A stretch of 64,000 nt of DNA from Type-B symbiont of Plautia stali (GCA_001485295.1 BBOA01000003.1:124001-188000); one strand, 5' to 3'. Positions 21,170 through 31,441 are shown, counted from the stretch's first letter. Translations and numbers: made by a program. Notes: generated from the sequence alone by a model not told the origin.

Positions 21170-21404
21170 TTCTTGGCGCCACAAGGACAGCGATCGTTGC
21201 GCCCGACCTGAGACGCCGTTTGCCTTGGCGACCAGTTTAAGTACCGGCCGAGAGCTATGGCTGAATGAGGGCGAACTTACCAGCCGCTCTGTCCGCAGAT
21301 TTCAATGCTGAACTTTCATCGCGCTGGAGAGGCCGTCGAGGCAGGCAAGGCCGCCGTTGATGAAGAAAATGGATGAACTATTACCGCTGGTGCGTAACAG
21401 ATAA
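21170..21404 (+). pseudogene. rssA: patatin-like RssA, remnant
   Basis: Pieces of RssA, a patatin-family putative phospholipase encoded just before rssB. They read SWRHK..., then RRFALATSLSTGRELWLNEG, then a large deletion, then CPQISMLNFHRAGEAVEAGK, AAVDEE and MDELLPLVRNR before a TAA at 21402. About 80 codons of 301 remain. The remnant abuts the 5' end of purU because of a deletion that also removed ychJ. Confidence 0.8.
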
Positions 21405-21503
21405 TCAGGTTATTCATTCACAGATGTTACTTCGGCTTATTCTGAAAGGCGCAACTGCGTTTTATGAGCCACTATTGATTGGTCTGGTACGCAGGGGGAA
21501 AGA

Positions 21504-22520
21504 ATGGAGAAACCACTAATCGGCAAAAAGATACTCATTGTCGAAGATGAGGTCGTTTTCCGTTCTATGGTAAACAACTTCGTGCTGGCGCTCGGCGCCA
21601 GCACGTTTGAAGCTGGTGACGGCATTGACGGGATTAGGCAGTTGCATCAGCAGGATGTGGACTTGGTGATCTGCGACTTGGAAATGCCGCGCATGAACGG
21701 CATTCAGTTTGTCGAGCACATTCGCATGTGCGGCAACAGCGTACCGATCCTGATTATCTCAGCAACTGAAAATATGGCGGATATCGCGCACGTGCTGCGC
21801 CTCGGCGTACAGGACGTGCTGCTTAAGCCACTCAAAAATTTTGAACGCTTCCGCGAAGTGGTCTATGAATGTCTTTATCCCTCTATGTTTACCTCCAAGG
21901 TGGAAGAGGATGAACAGCTTTTTCAGGACTGGGACGCGCTGGTACGCGATCCTGCCGCTGCCGCGAAGCTGCTGAAGCAGCTGCAGCCGCCGGTGCAGCA
22001 AACCGTGGCGAACTGTCGCATTAACTACCGTCAGCTCACTATGGCGGAACAGCCCGGACTGGTGCTGGATATCGCGGCGCTCTCCGATAAAGACCTCGCC
22101 TTTTACTGTCTTGACGTCACGCGCGCCGGCGACAACGGCGTGCTGGCCGCGCTGCTGTTGCGCGCCTTATTCAACGGGCTACTGCAGGAGCAGCTTTCAG
22201 GGCAAAAACAGCGATTACCGGAGCTAAACGGCCTGTTGCGTCAGGTGAATCTTCTGTTACGTCAGGCCAAGCTGGCCGGCCAGTTTCCGTTGCTAGCTGG
22301 CTATTACCATCGCATGCATAAAAACCTCATTCTGGTTTCTGCTGGATTAAACGCCACACTTCATGTTCACGCCCATCAAATTCAACTCATTAATGGCGTT
22401 CCCCTTGGCACTATGGGAAGCACTCATCTTAACCAAATCGGCCAGCGTGCCGACAGCTGGCAGTGCCATGTCTGGGGCACTGGAGGCAGGATCCGTCTGA
22501 TGTTAGCGTCTGAAGAATAG
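21504..22520 (+). CDS. rssB: response regulator RssB, adaptor for RpoS proteolysis
   Basis: Intact 338-residue protein (E. coli 337). The N-terminal receiver domain (residues about 9-125) carries the acidic pair EDE, the phospho-acceptor Asp in LVICDLEMPRMNG (about residue 58) and the Lys of VLLKPLKN. The C-terminal domain is PP2C-like without the metal residues, as in the family (QPGLVLDIAALSDKDLAFYC). RssB delivers RpoS to ClpXP. It sits between dead rssA and intact galU. Retention suggests that control of sigma-S level still matters. The ATG at 21504 is preceded by a GGGGGAAAG box. Confidence 0.96.
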   Translation: MEKPLIGKKILIVEDEVVFRSMVNNFVLALGASTFEAGDGIDGIRQLHQQDVDLVICDLEMPRMNGIQFVEHIRMCGNSVPILIISATENMADIAHVLRLGVQDVLLKPLKNFERFREVVYECLYPSMFTSKVEEDEQLFQDWDALVRDPAAAAKLLKQLQPPVQQTVANCRINYRQLTMAEQPGLVLDIAALSDKDLAFYCLDVTRAGDNGVLAALLLRALFNGLLQEQLSGQKQRLPELNGLLRQVNLLLRQAKLAGQFPLLAGYYHRMHKNLILVSAGLNATLHVHAHQIQLINGVPLGTMGSTHLNQIGQRADSWQCHVWGTGGRIRLMLASEE

Positions 22521-22712
22521 GGAAAAAATTTAACTTCTTCAGGGGCTAAAGACAGGTTTAGAGGTTAACTTTACACTTGGATAATATTTTTAAATTCTAA
22601 GGAATGACTCCTTCTAGGATAAATCCGTTCGATGGTAACTGATATACTCATTTCCAAATTTTAACCGACATATCAAGTATTAACTTGAACGGCCTATAAG
22701 AGAGGTATCTTG

Positions 22713-23621
22713 ATGTTTGCCTATAAGTCCAAAGTAAAAAAAGCGGTAATCCCTGTAGCAGGTTTGGGCACGCGTATGCTCCCTGCGACAAAAGCGATTC
22801 CGAAAGAGATGTTACCGCTGGTTGATAAGCCGTTAATTCAGTATGTCGTTAACGAGTGTATTGCAGCAGGAATTAACGAAATTGTGCTGGTTACGCACTC
22901 TTCTAAAAACTCCATTGAAAACCACTTCGATACTAGCTTCGAACTGGAAGCGATGCTGGAAAAACGCGTTAAGCGTCAGCTGCTGGATGAAATCCAGTCA
23001 ATCTGTCCGCCACACGTCACCATCATGCAGGTGCGTCAGGGTATCGCAAAAGGCCTAGGTCACGCCGTAATGTGCGCGCATCCGCTGATTGGCAATGAGC
23101 CGGTTGCGGTGATCCTGCCGGACGTGATTATCGACGAATATGAATCCAACCCGACCAAAGACAACTTGGCGGAAATGCTGAGCCGTTTCGACGAGTCAGG
23201 TCGCAGCCAGATCATGGTTGAGCCGGTAGCGGACGTGACCGCCTACGGCGTGGTCGACTGCCAGGGTGCCGAGCTGCAGCGGGGCGACAGCGCGCCGATG
23301 GTTAGTGTGGTTGAGAAACCGAAAGCCACCGAAGCACCGTCCAACCTCGCGGTTGTGGGTCGCTACGTGCTCTCCGCGGACATCTGGCCTGTGCTGGCGA
23401 AAACCCCTCCGGGCGCAGGCGGCGAAGTTCAGCTGACCGACTCTATCGCCATGCTAATGGAGAAAGAGACGGTAGAAGCTTACCACCTAAAAGGTGTAAG
23501 CCATGACTGTGGTAACAAACTCGGTTATATGAAGGCATTTGTTGAGTATGGTGTTCGCCATCCGGTGCTGGGCAAAGATTTTTCTCAGTGGCTCGATAGC
23601 GCAGTTGGCAATAAAAAGTAA
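22713..23621 (+). CDS. galU: UTP-glucose-1-phosphate uridylyltransferase
   Basis: Intact 302-residue enzyme making UDP-glucose from UTP and glucose-1-phosphate, identical in length to E. coli GalU. I chose ATG 22713 ([20 protein letters not shown]), with AGAGG 8 bases upstream; the TTG at 22710 is less likely. The nucleotide-binding signature [17 protein letters not shown] is at residues 15-31. It is the first gene of galU-ugd-uge (gaps 21 and 14 bases), which turns glucose-1-phosphate into UDP-glucose, UDP-glucuronate and UDP-galacturonate. Confidence 0.97.
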   Translation: MFAYKSKVKKAVIPVAGLGTRMLPATKAIPKEMLPLVDKPLIQYVVNECIAAGINEIVLVTHSSKNSIENHFDTSFELEAMLEKRVKRQLLDEIQSICPPHVTIMQVRQGIAKGLGHAVMCAHPLIGNEPVAVILPDVIIDEYESNPTKDNLAEMLSRFDESGRSQIMVEPVADVTAYGVVDCQGAELQRGDSAPMVSVVEKPKATEAPSNLAVVGRYVLSADIWPVLAKTPPGAGGEVQLTDSIAMLMEKETVEAYHLKGVSHDCGNKLGYMKAFVEYGVRHPVLGKDFSQWLDSAVGNKK

Positions 23622-23642
23622 TCATAAACACAGGATAACTCA

Positions 23643-24983
23643 ATGAAAGTCACTGTATTTGGTATCGGCTATGTCGGTCTGGTTCAGGCTGCGGTGTTGG
23701 CCGAATTCGGACATGACGTTCTCTGCATTGATGTCGACGCAAAAAAAGTCGAAAACCTGAAAAAAGGCATCATTCACATTTTCGAACCCGGCCTGACACC
23801 GCTGGTGATGTCGAACTATGAGGCGGGTCGACTCAAGTTCAGCACCGATGCGGAAGAGGGCGTAAACCACGGCATCGTGCAGTTTATCGCCGTAGGTACG
23901 CCTCCGGATGAGGACGGTTCGGCTGACCTTAAATATGTGATCGCGGTTGCTCGTACCATTGCGCAGCATATGAATCATCACAAGGTTGTGCTCGATAAAT
24001 CCACGGTCCCGGTGGGAACGGCGGATAAAGTGCGGCGCATGATAGAAGAGACTCTGCGCGATCGCGGCGTCGACCTGACCTTTAACGTAGTATCTAACCC
24101 GGAATTCCTGAAGGAAGGCGCAGCCGTTAACGACTGCATGCATCCTGAACGCATTGTAGTGGGTACGGACAACGACGCAGTCGAAGAGCTGTTGCGTGAG
24201 CTTTATGAGCCGTTCAACTGCAACCACAATCGCATGATCGTGATGGATATCCGCAGCGCGGAGCTGACCAAGTATGCGGCGAACTGCATGCTGGCGACCA
24301 AAATCAGCTTTATGAATGAGATTTCCAACCTCGCCGAGCGCTTGGGTGCAGACGTCGAGAAAGTGCGTCAGGGCATCGGCTCCGACTCGCGTATCGGCTA
24401 CCACTTCATCTATCCGGGCTGCGGTTACGGCGGTTCCTGCTTTCCGAAAGATGTGCAGGCGCTGATCCGTACGGCCGAGTCGGTTGGCTATAAACCGCGC
24501 CTGCTGCAGGCGGTAGAAGACGTCAACGACAGCCAGAAAACCAAGCTGCCCACTTTTGTCAAGCGTCATTTCGGCGACGATTTGAGCGGGAAAACCTTCG
24601 CCCTATGGGGGCTGTCGTTCAAGCCGAACACCGACGATATGCGTGAAGCCTCCAGCCGCGTCCTGATGGAAGCGCTGTGGGAAGCCGGCGCAAGCGTTCA
24701 GGCGTTCGACCCGGAAGCGATGGACGAAGCGCAGCGCATCTATGGCCACCGCAGCGATCTGAAGCTAATGGACACTAAAGAAGCGGCGCTGCAAGGCGCG
24801 GATGGCTTGGTGATCTGCACGGAGTGGCAAAACTTCCGTGCGCCGGACTTCGACGTTATTAAAAATTCCCTGAAACAACCCGTGATTTTTGATGGGCGAA
24901 ACCTGTATGATCCAGAGCGTATTAGCAGACGCGGTTTCGTTTATTATGCAATCGGCCGCGGAGCATCTATTCAAATTGCGTAA
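23643..24983 (+). CDS. ugd: UDP-glucose 6-dehydrogenase
   Basis: Intact 446-residue NAD enzyme oxidising UDP-glucose to UDP-glucuronate. The Rossmann motif [11 protein letters not shown] is at residues 5-15, and the catalytic cysteine lies in [11 protein letters not shown] (about residue 260). The length of about 446 matches the longer bacterial class rather than the 388-residue E. coli K-12 Ugd. An AGGA box lies 8-9 bases before the ATG. Its operon partners galU and the epimerase are intact. Confidence 0.95.
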   Translation: MKVTVFGIGYVGLVQAAVLAEFGHDVLCIDVDAKKVENLKKGIIHIFEPGLTPLVMSNYEAGRLKFSTDAEEGVNHGIVQFIAVGTPPDEDGSADLKYVIAVARTIAQHMNHHKVVLDKSTVPVGTADKVRRMIEETLRDRGVDLTFNVVSNPEFLKEGAAVNDCMHPERIVVGTDNDAVEELLRELYEPFNCNHNRMIVMDIRSAELTKYAANCMLATKISFMNEISNLAERLGADVEKVRQGIGSDSRIGYHFIYPGCGYGGSCFPKDVQALIRTAESVGYKPRLLQAVEDVNDSQKTKLPTFVKRHFGDDLSGKTFALWGLSFKPNTDDMREASSRVLMEALWEAGASVQAFDPEAMDEAQRIYGHRSDLKLMDTKEAALQGADGLVICTEWQNFRAPDFDVIKNSLKQPVIFDGRNLYDPERISRRGFVYYAIGRGASIQIA

Positions 24984-24997
24984 TTAACGAGGGAATT

Positions 24998-26005
24998 ATG
25001 AACATTCTGGTAACCGGTGCTGCAGGCTTTATTGGATTTCACGTCACTCAACGGCTGTTGGCCGCCGGTCACCAGATTGTTGGCATCGATAATCTGAATG
25101 ACTATTATGATGTCGGTCTGAAACAATCCCGTCTAGATTTAATCGCACAGCACCTTGGCTTCACCTTTATTAAAATGGAGCTGGCCGATCGCGATGCCAT
25201 TGCCTCACTTTTCGAAAAATATGCTTTTCAACGCGTTATTCACCTGGGCGCGCAGGCTGGCGTACGTTATTCCATCGACAACCCGCACGCTTATGCTGAC
25301 GCGAATCTTATCGGCCACCTGAATATTCTGGAAGGGTGCCGACACTATAAAATCGAGAATTTGCTCTACGCCTCCTCAAGCTCGGTATATGGATTGAATC
25401 GCAAGATGCCGTTCTCTACCGACGACAGCGTGGATCATCCGGTATCGCTCTATGCGGCGACAAAAAAAGCCAATGAGCTGATGTCACACACCTATTCGCA
25501 TCTTTATCAGCTGCCGACCACCGGGCTACGCTTTTTCACCGTATATGGTCCCTGGGGTCGCCCGGATATGGCGCTGTTTAAATTTACGCGCGCGATGATC
25601 GCTGGCGAAGCGATCGACGTCTATAACCGCGGCGAAATGAAGCGCGACTTTACCTATATTGATGATATTGCCGAGGCGATTGTTCGACTGCAGGATGTCA
25701 TTCCGCAAAAAGATGAAAGCTGGACGGTTGAAACTGGCTCTCTGGCCACCAGTTCCGCGCCTTATCGCGTATATAACATCGGCAATAGTCAGCCGCTCAG
25801 TCTGATAAAATATATCGAGGCGATTGAAAAAGCGTTGGGTGTAACGGCCCGCAAAAATTTATTGCCTATGCAGCTTGGCGACGTTCTGGAAACCAGCGTA
25901 GATAACAAAGCATTATATCAGGCGATTGGCTTTAAACCGCAGACCAGTGTTGAAGAGGGCGTGGAGCACTTCGTTAAGTGGTATCGCGAGTTTTATAAAG
26001 TCTGA
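24998..26005 (+). CDS. NAD-dependent epimerase, likely UDP-glucuronate 4-epimerase
   Basis: Intact 335-residue extended short-chain dehydrogenase. The N-terminal GAAGFIG motif lies at residues 7-13 and the catalytic YAATK near residue 150. The sequence closely resembles LpsL/CapI/Uge-type UDP-glucuronate 4-epimerases (IVGIDNLNDYYDVGLKQSRL, FFTVYGPWGRPDMALFKFTR). These make UDP-galacturonate for capsule or LPS. The position right behind ugd supports UDP-glucuronate as substrate. It uses more A/T-ending codons than galU and ugd, which hints at separate acquisition. Confidence 0.88.
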   Translation: MNILVTGAAGFIGFHVTQRLLAAGHQIVGIDNLNDYYDVGLKQSRLDLIAQHLGFTFIKMELADRDAIASLFEKYAFQRVIHLGAQAGVRYSIDNPHAYADANLIGHLNILEGCRHYKIENLLYASSSSVYGLNRKMPFSTDDSVDHPVSLYAATKKANELMSHTYSHLYQLPTTGLRFFTVYGPWGRPDMALFKFTRAMIAGEAIDVYNRGEMKRDFTYIDDIAEAIVRLQDVIPQKDESWTVETGSLATSSAPYRVYNIGNSQPLSLIKYIEAIEKALGVTARKNLLPMQLGDVLETSVDNKALYQAIGFKPQTSVEEGVEHFVKWYREFYKV

Positions 26006-26102
26006 TAAAAAAGGAAGCTTGGACTCTCTTTTCGTTGGTGATGTACGTACGGGCCACATAAGGTATGTGACCTAAATGAGAGAAGCTTTACCCATTATTT
26101 TA

Positions 26103-26510
26103 TTACAGTAAGAAGTCGCCCAGCTGTTTGCCTTCTTCTTCCATCGCTTTTTTGATGACGGCTGGCGTACGGCCCTGACCTGTCCAAGTGCGGATTTCCC
26201 CATTTTCATCGACATACTGATATTTAGCCGGACGCGTCGCGCGTTTTGTTTTACCCGGTGCTTTGGTTTCAGAAATTGCGCTTAACAGCTCATTAGGGTC
26301 GATTCCATCAGCCAGCAGCATTTCTCTGTATTGCCCAAGCTTACGCGTGCGTTCTTCGCTTTCTGCTTTAGCATGCGTCTCTTCTTCGCGGCGTTCATTT
26401 ACCACAACCTCAAGTTTTTCCAGCATTTCTTCCAGCGTTTCCAGTGAATATTCTCGAGCCTGTGCGCGTAATATACGGATATTATTAATAATTTTTAGTG
26501 CTTCGCTCAT
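26103..26510 (-). CDS. hns: nucleoid protein H-NS
   Basis: Intact 135-residue protein (E. coli 137). The N-terminal helical dimerisation domain ([20 protein letters not shown]) is followed by a coiled coil and a flexible linker. The C-terminal DNA-binding domain carries the AT-hook-like loop [21 protein letters not shown] silences AT-rich and horizontally gained DNA. The usual neighbour tdk is missing. The nearest upstream gene is the adhE stump. Confidence 0.97.
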   Translation of the reverse strand: MSEALKIINNIRILRAQAREYSLETLEEMLEKLEVVVNERREEETHAKAESEERTRKLGQYREMLLADGIDPNELLSAISETKAPGKTKRATRPAKYQYVDENGEIRTWTGQGRTPAVIKKAMEEEGKQLGDFLL

Positions 26511-27096
26511 TGTCCTGATCTCTGAATATATTAATGAAGAGGTGTTCTGCCAGCTAATAATAGTGGCGGCTAAAAATTACTGCAATAGTAAAATAAATAC
26601 AAAGTGAAAGATTGATAATTAAAGTCCCCATTGAGGTTTAATCAAAAGAAACGAAATGAGGTTGATATTCTCGTCTGATCACTTTATGCAAAATCCGAAA
26701 CGTTAAAGTCAGACCGGCACCTAAAATGCCGTGGGGCGACGGGATAGGCATCGTAGGGCGGCGGGCATTTTTTCAATAAATCCTACCATCGCTAATGACT
26801 AAACAATTACAAACAGGTGAAGCGGTTTTCTTATCCGCAGCTGGCGACGTTGTAAACAGCCGGTACGCGATAATCGCCGCCATAATTTGACTTTAACTGT
26901 GATAGAATTTCAGTCACTCTGTTTGCAATGCTTTGAGAAATCACGCTAATGTTTCAGCTCTGTTTTTATTATTCCGCAATGAATGCAGGGAAATCTACCC
27001 CGCGTTATTACGGTCTTCTTAGAATTATCAGGAGCGCGGTATGAGGACGCCGGTTTACACTACGGAGATTGACGATCGCTTCCGCGCGGGTAAGGT
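26511..27096. other. intergenic region between hns and the adhE stump
   Basis: About 590 bases. The part next to hns is AT-rich and must hold the hns promoter. Around 26725-26777 the arms AAATGCC and GGGCATTTTTT could form a terminator-like hairpin with a long loop. I find no trace of tdk, which lies here in E. coli. The 3' two thirds of adhE have been deleted into this gap. Confidence 0.4.
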
Positions 27097-27544
27097 CAGT
27101 ATATCCGCCGCTTTATTAGTGGCCTCTTTGGTGCACGGATGCGGCGAAAAGATAATATCGTTACGGTTTTTCAGCCTGATTAAGGCTTTAAAAATCGCGG
27201 TGGAAGTGGGGTTGGTGGTCGGCACGATAACGCAAATCAGGCCAATCGGCTCGGCGATAGTGATAGTGATAGTGCCGAAAGTGTCGTCGATGCAAGCACA
27301 CCACAGGTTTTTTATCCTTATAGGCATTGTAAATATATTCTAAGGCAAAGTGGTTTTTAATAACTTTATCTTCGACGATACCCATGCCGGATTCGGCGAC
27401 CGCCTTTTTGACGAGAGGTATGCGGGCATCGGCAGCGCCGAAGATAGTGTCAACTTGTTCTTGAGTGAAGTTGGCGTATTCACGCTGTGCTTGTTTTACA
27501 CGTTCGACCAGTGCGTTAAGTTCAGCGACATTAGTTACGGCCAT
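27097..27544 (-). pseudogene. adhE: aldehyde-alcohol dehydrogenase AdhE, N-terminal stump
   Basis: AdhE is the fermentative acetyl-CoA to ethanol enzyme of 891 residues. The start MAVTNVAELNALVERVKQAQ is perfect, but five residues are lost near codon 35. The reading shifts after [10 protein letters not shown] and resumes as [20 protein letters not shown], with a 6-base tandem insertion (GTGATA repeats). It then ends near NKAADIL. The remaining about 740 residues, including the whole alcohol dehydrogenase half, are absent. Mixed-acid ethanol fermentation through AdhE is lost. Confidence 0.95.
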
Positions 27545-27947
27545 GGTGCTCTCCTGAAGGAAGTTAAATGCCTAGAGCCATGATTATAGTCACGCTGCGC
27601 TATTATGTTGGCTTAAGCCAAAAAGCCATCATTTTTGTTGATTTACTGAAAGAGTTTCCGCACGCAGTAGAAAACGCTGCCGATCGCTTTCGATGGGAAA
27701 AGATTGCGTAGAATGAGGTAGAACAATACTGACGCAGATAAATTTAACCCCAAGCTGACACCATTCAGTAGCGATTTTTCACCTTCTTTCAGGCTGCGTG
27801 CTTTTTGCTGGCTTGCGCCGGGATAGCTGACGTAACAGACTCTCTCTCCGACCGTAACGCAGTAGAATTTTCTATTCCTCTGACTGGTTAACGGGCCAAT
27901 TTTTGCGTAAATTAAGCGCGATTTCCTTTCCCTCATCGGAGCGAACC
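27545..27947. other. intergenic region between adhE and marC
   Basis: About 400 bases with the former adhE promoter on one side and the marC promoter on the other. A 97-codon minus-strand frame (27643-27936) matches nothing I know and has no ribosome-binding site that I can see. Confidence 0.4.
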
Positions 27948-28595
27948 GTGAACCATGCTTTGCTTGATCTTTCCGGCTATATCCAATTTTTTATTGGCCT
28001 GTTCGCGCTGGTGAATCCAGTCGGCATCATCCCGGCTTTTATCAGCCTGACCAGCTATCAGGCGGTGGCGGAACGTAATAAGACGAATATGACCGCCAAT
28101 CTCGCGGTCGCCATCATTCTCTGGACCTCGCTGTTTCTCGGCGACGCCATTCTGCATATCTTCGGCATCTCTATTGACTCTTTCCGTATCGCAGGCGGCA
28201 TCCTAGTGGTGACCATCGCCATGTCAATGATCAGCAGCAAGCTGAGCGAGGATAAACAGAACAAACAGGAGAAATCAGAAACCGCCATCAGGGATAGTAT
28301 AGGCGTAGTGCCGCTTGCGCTGCCGCTGATGGCCGGCCCCGGCGCCATCAGTTCGACCATTGTCTGGAGCACCCGCTATCACAGCTGGCAAAACCTGCTG
28401 GGCTTCAGCGTGGCGATTGCGCTGTTCGCTTTCTGCTGCTGGATGTTGTTTCGCGCCGCGCCGCTGATGGTACGCGTACTGGGCCAGACCGGCATCAACG
28501 TGATTACCCGTATTATGGGGCTGTTGCTGATGGCGCTGGGCATCGAATTTGTCGTCACTGGCATTAAAGCGCTTTTCCCCACCTTGCTTAACTAG
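27948..28595 (+). CDS. ychE: MarC family integral membrane protein
   Basis: Intact MarC-family protein with six predicted membrane helices and unknown transport role. I chose the GTG at 27948 (VNHALLDLSGYIQFFIGLFA), which has a CGGAG box 8-9 bases upstream. It gives 215 residues, equal to E. coli YchE; the longer ORF from 27903 adds sequence absent in the family. Conserved blocks are FIGLFALVNPVGIIP, GISIDSFRIAGGILVVTIAM and PLALPLMAGPGAISSTIVW. Both neighbours (adhE, opp) are dead. Confidence 0.94.
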   Translation: MNHALLDLSGYIQFFIGLFALVNPVGIIPAFISLTSYQAVAERNKTNMTANLAVAIILWTSLFLGDAILHIFGISIDSFRIAGGILVVTIAMSMISSKLSEDKQNKQEKSETAIRDSIGVVPLALPLMAGPGAISSTIVWSTRYHSWQNLLGFSVAIALFAFCCWMLFRAAPLMVRVLGQTGINVITRIMGLLLMALGIEFVVTGIKALFPTLLN

Positions 28596-28904
28596 CGCTT
28601 AATTTCCGCCGCAAATGCTGGCGCTGGAATGCTTTTTTATGGTGCAACTGACCGCTCTGTTGCACTATTTAAATGCAATTATTCTTCAGTCTTAACAGAC
28701 TTCCAAAATTATTAAGCGAATTACTACTCTAAAGCGCGCGCTGCACGGCCTCATCCTCTGCTGTGATTATTCTCACACCATAAAATTTCAGCCCAGCTAA
28801 AAATATCGCCATAAACCGGCATGAAATCTGCCACTACCTGATTTTTGTTTCCGTAAAGAAGAAAAAAGCAGAAGGGGTTGCGTACTTCAGCGAGGAAATG
28901 CGTG
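28596..28904. other. intergenic region between ychE and the opp remnants
   Basis: About 310 bases. In E. coli a long leader precedes oppA. Here the oppA signal peptide and start are not recognisable, so part of this stretch is probably decayed oppA 5' region. Confidence 0.4.
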
Positions 28905-29193
28905 ATAAAGGGTGAATTCTGCCCTTGATCCGCAATTGAAGGCGTTCTAGAGTCGCGTATTATTTCTAATCTGCTGGAAGGGCTGGTGACCACCGACAAC
29001 AACGATGCTATCGTGCCGGGCGTGGCGCAGAGCTGGCAAAATGAAGGCGGTAATGAAGGCGGTAAGGTCTGGGGTCTGGCGACGTCTCGCCAATTCCAAA
29101 TCGCCTCGCCTTACGCCAGCTATTTCTAGGAGGCGTATCTCAGCAATGTGAATGCTATTCTCGCCGGCAAAGCCGCGTCTGAAAGCCTCGGCG
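28905..29193 (+). pseudogene. oppA: oligopeptide-binding protein OppA, fragment
   Basis: OppA is the periplasmic receptor of the Opp ABC importer. Around 28918-28935 the codons give SALDPQ..., then ESRIISNLLEGLVTTDNNDA, IVPGVAQSWQNE, a tandem duplication of ATGAAGGCGGTA, KVWGL, and ASPYASYF before a TAG. They end in NVNAILAGKAASESLG. This is about 90 codons from the N-terminal third of a 540-residue protein. It is then fused by deletion to the 3' part of oppB. Confidence 0.85.
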
Positions 29194-29529
29194 ATGATCG
29201 AGGTGATGCACTCCAACTTCATCTGCACCGCGCGCTAAAGGATTGCCGCTGCGCCGCATCGTGCTGCGTTATGCGCTCAAGCCTGCTGCGCTGCTGCCGG
29301 TACTCTCTCCTATCTGGGGCCCGCTTTTGTCGGCATTATCACCGGTTCGATGTTGATCGAGTCGATTTACGGTCTGCCGGGCATCGGCCAGCCGTTCGTT
29401 AACGGCGCGCTGAACCGCGACTACTCGCTGGTGATGAGCCTGATCAATCTAGTCGGGGTGCTGATCATTATTTTCAACGCGATCGTTGACGTGCTCTATG
29501 CCGTCATTGATCCGAAAATCCGTTACTAA
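29194..29529 (+). pseudogene. oppB: oligopeptide permease OppB, C-terminal fragment
   Basis: The fragment starts inside the gene at MIEVMHSNFICTAR, the permease EAA-loop region. A one-base frame change follows (KGLPLRRIVLRYALKPAALL), then LGPAFVGIITGSMLIESIYG, GQPFVNGALNRDYSLVMSLI and the end VDVLYAVIDPKIRY. About 110 of 306 codons remain. Confidence 0.88.
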
Positions 29530-29543
29530 AGCTGGAGTTCGCG

Positions 29544-29935
29544 ATGATGTTGAGTAAGAAAAACAGCGAAGCTCTTGATACCTTCAGAGAAAAACTGGAG
29601 GTAGAAGGGCGCAGCCTGTAGCAGGGTGTGCGCCACCGGTTTATCCATAACGCGCCGTGCTGATCAGCCTGCTGCTGATTACCCTGTTTGTAATTTTTGC
29701 CCCGATGTTTGCTCAGTTCATCTATAACGACACCGACAGGGCGCGATCTGCTAGTGCGCATCGCCATCGGCGGACGTATTTCTCTGATGGTCGGCATCGC
29801 CTCGGCGCTGATCGCGGTGCTAGTTGGCACGCTGTACGGCTCTGTCGCCGGTTATCTCGGCGGGAAAATTGACTCGGTGATGATGCTTATTCTAGAGATA
29901 CTGAACTCCTTTCCGTTTATGTTCTTCAGAGAATC
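29544..29935 (+). pseudogene. oppC: oligopeptide permease OppC, N-terminal fragment
   Basis: The start MMLSKKNSEALDTFREKLEV is clear, then EGRSL and a TAG in place of Trp. The membrane segment is TLFVIFAPMFAQFIYNDTD. A deletion joins this to GRDLLVRIAIGGRISLMVGI and GTLYGSVAGYLGGKIDSVMM, and it ends at LLEILNSFPFMFF. The rest of oppC and all of oppD and oppF are absent. The next gene is clsA, so the Opp system is lost at this locus. Confidence 0.9.
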
Positions 29936-29964
29936 TGAAGGATCGAACAGCTCGGCGTCGTCTT

Positions 29965-31425
29965 TTACAGTAAAGGGCTAAAGAAGTAAAACAGTCGTTC
30001 AACGATGCGCTGCCACCATGCACGTTTTGTCCAGCGTTTCGCGTCTAACAAGCGCGAGCGCGCAATATAGTCATCCTGCACGCAGGCGAGGTCGCTGCCG
30101 AAGCCGGCGTCGTCCACCACCAGCGTGATTTCAAAATTGAGCCATAGGCTGCGCATATCGAGATTTACCGTGCCGATTAGGCTCAGCTGCCCGTCCACCA
30201 GCACGCTCTTGGTATGCAGCAAACCATCCTCGAACTGATAGATCCTGACGCCCGCCTCCAGAAGCTCGCTGAAAAAAGCGCGGCTTGCCCAGCCTACCAG
30301 CAGCGAATCGTTGTGGCGCGGCACGATAATGCTCACCTCGACGCCGTGCAGCGCCGCCGTGCAGATAGCGTGCAGAAGATCGTCGCTCGGCACGAAATAT
30401 GGGGTGGTCATAATCAGTTGCTCGCGCGCCGAGTAAACGGCGGTCAGCAGCGCCTGATGGATCATATCTTCTGGAAAGCCGGGGCCGGAGGCGATAACCT
30501 GTACCGTATGACCACTCTCACGCTCGAACGGCATGATATTACCGTCGGGCGGCAACGGCAGAATGCGCTTGCCGGTTTCGATCTCCCAGTCGCAGCTGTA
30601 GACGATGCCAATGGTGGTCGCGACCGGACCTTCCATCCGCGCCATCAGATCAATCCACTGTCCAACCCCCGCGTCCTGCTTGAAGTAGCGCGGATCCACT
30701 AGGTTCATGCTGCCGGTATAGGCGATGTAGTTATCGATCAGCACCACCTTGCGATGCTGGCGTAAATCCATACGGCGCAGAAACACGCGTAGCAGGCTCA
30801 CCTGCAGTGCCTCTACCACGTCGATGCCGGCGTTACGCATCATGCCGACCCAGGGACTGCGGAAAAAGGTGACGCTGCCGGCGGAGTCGAGCATTAGGCG
30901 GCAGTGCACGCCGCGGCGCGCCGCCGCCATCAAAGACTCGGCGACCTCGTCCGCTAGCCCGCCTGGATGCCAAATATAGAACACCATTTCAATATTGTGG
31001 CGCGCCAGCTGAATATCGCGGATTAGCGCCTGCATCACATTGTCCGAACTGGTGAGCAGCTGCAGCTGATTGCCTTTCACCCCGGCGATGCCTTGGCGGT
31101 TTTCACAAAGCTGAAACAGCGAGCGCGCCACATCGCTATGTTCAGTGGCGAAGATATGGCTGTGCTGTTTCAAATCGCTCAGCCATTTCGCCGTGGCGGG
31201 CCACATAGTGCGCGCGCGCTCAGCGCGGCGCTTGCCCAGGTGCAGCTCGCCAAAGGAGAGGTACGCGATAATGCCCACCAACGGAATTATATATATGATC
31301 AGCAGCCAGGCCATCGCGGAGGTGACCGTGCGTCGCTTCATCAGAATTCGCAGCGTGACGCCGGCAATCAGCAGCCAGTAGCCAAACAGTAGCAACCAGC
31401 TGATTAGAGTATGAAAGGTGGTCAT
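29965..31425 (-). CDS. clsA: cardiolipin synthase A
   Basis: Intact 486-residue phospholipase D superfamily enzyme condensing two phosphatidylglycerols into cardiolipin at the inner membrane; the length equals E. coli ClsA. Two N-terminal membrane helices (residues about 8-60) come first. Both HKD motifs are present: [18 protein letters not shown] near residue 224 and [18 protein letters not shown] near residue 404. E. coli yciU, which precedes cls, is not seen. The gene is convergent with the opp wreckage. Confidence 0.96.
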   Translation of the reverse strand: MTTFHTLISWLLLFGYWLLIAGVTLRILMKRRTVTSAMAWLLIIYIIPLVGIIAYLSFGELHLGKRRAERARTMWPATAKWLSDLKQHSHIFATEHSDVARSLFQLCENRQGIAGVKGNQLQLLTSSDNVMQALIRDIQLARHNIEMVFYIWHPGGLADEVAESLMAAARRGVHCRLMLDSAGSVTFFRSPWVGMMRNAGIDVVEALQVSLLRVFLRRMDLRQHRKVVLIDNYIAYTGSMNLVDPRYFKQDAGVGQWIDLMARMEGPVATTIGIVYSCDWEIETGKRILPLPPDGNIMPFERESGHTVQVIASGPGFPEDMIHQALLTAVYSAREQLIMTTPYFVPSDDLLHAICTAALHGVEVSIIVPRHNDSLLVGWASRAFFSELLEAGVRIYQFEDGLLHTKSVLVDGQLSLIGTVNLDMRSLWLNFEITLVVDDAGFGSDLACVQDDYIARSRLLDAKRWTKRAWWQRIVERLFYFFSPLL

Positions 31426-31441
31426 TAAGTGGACATCCCGT

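Noticed and set aside
23640..24569. 309-codon minus-strand frame opposite ugd.
   Set aside because: Antisense shadow. The plus strand is a full, motif-complete UDP-glucose dehydrogenase.
26725..26777. Possible sRNA or terminator near hns (AAATGCC ... GGGCATTTTTT).
   Set aside because: The arms are short and the loop long. No promoter in front that I can defend.
27643..27936. 97-codon minus-strand frame between adhE and ychE as a possible gene.
   Set aside because: No ribosome-binding site, no recognisable family, and it runs across the ychE promoter.
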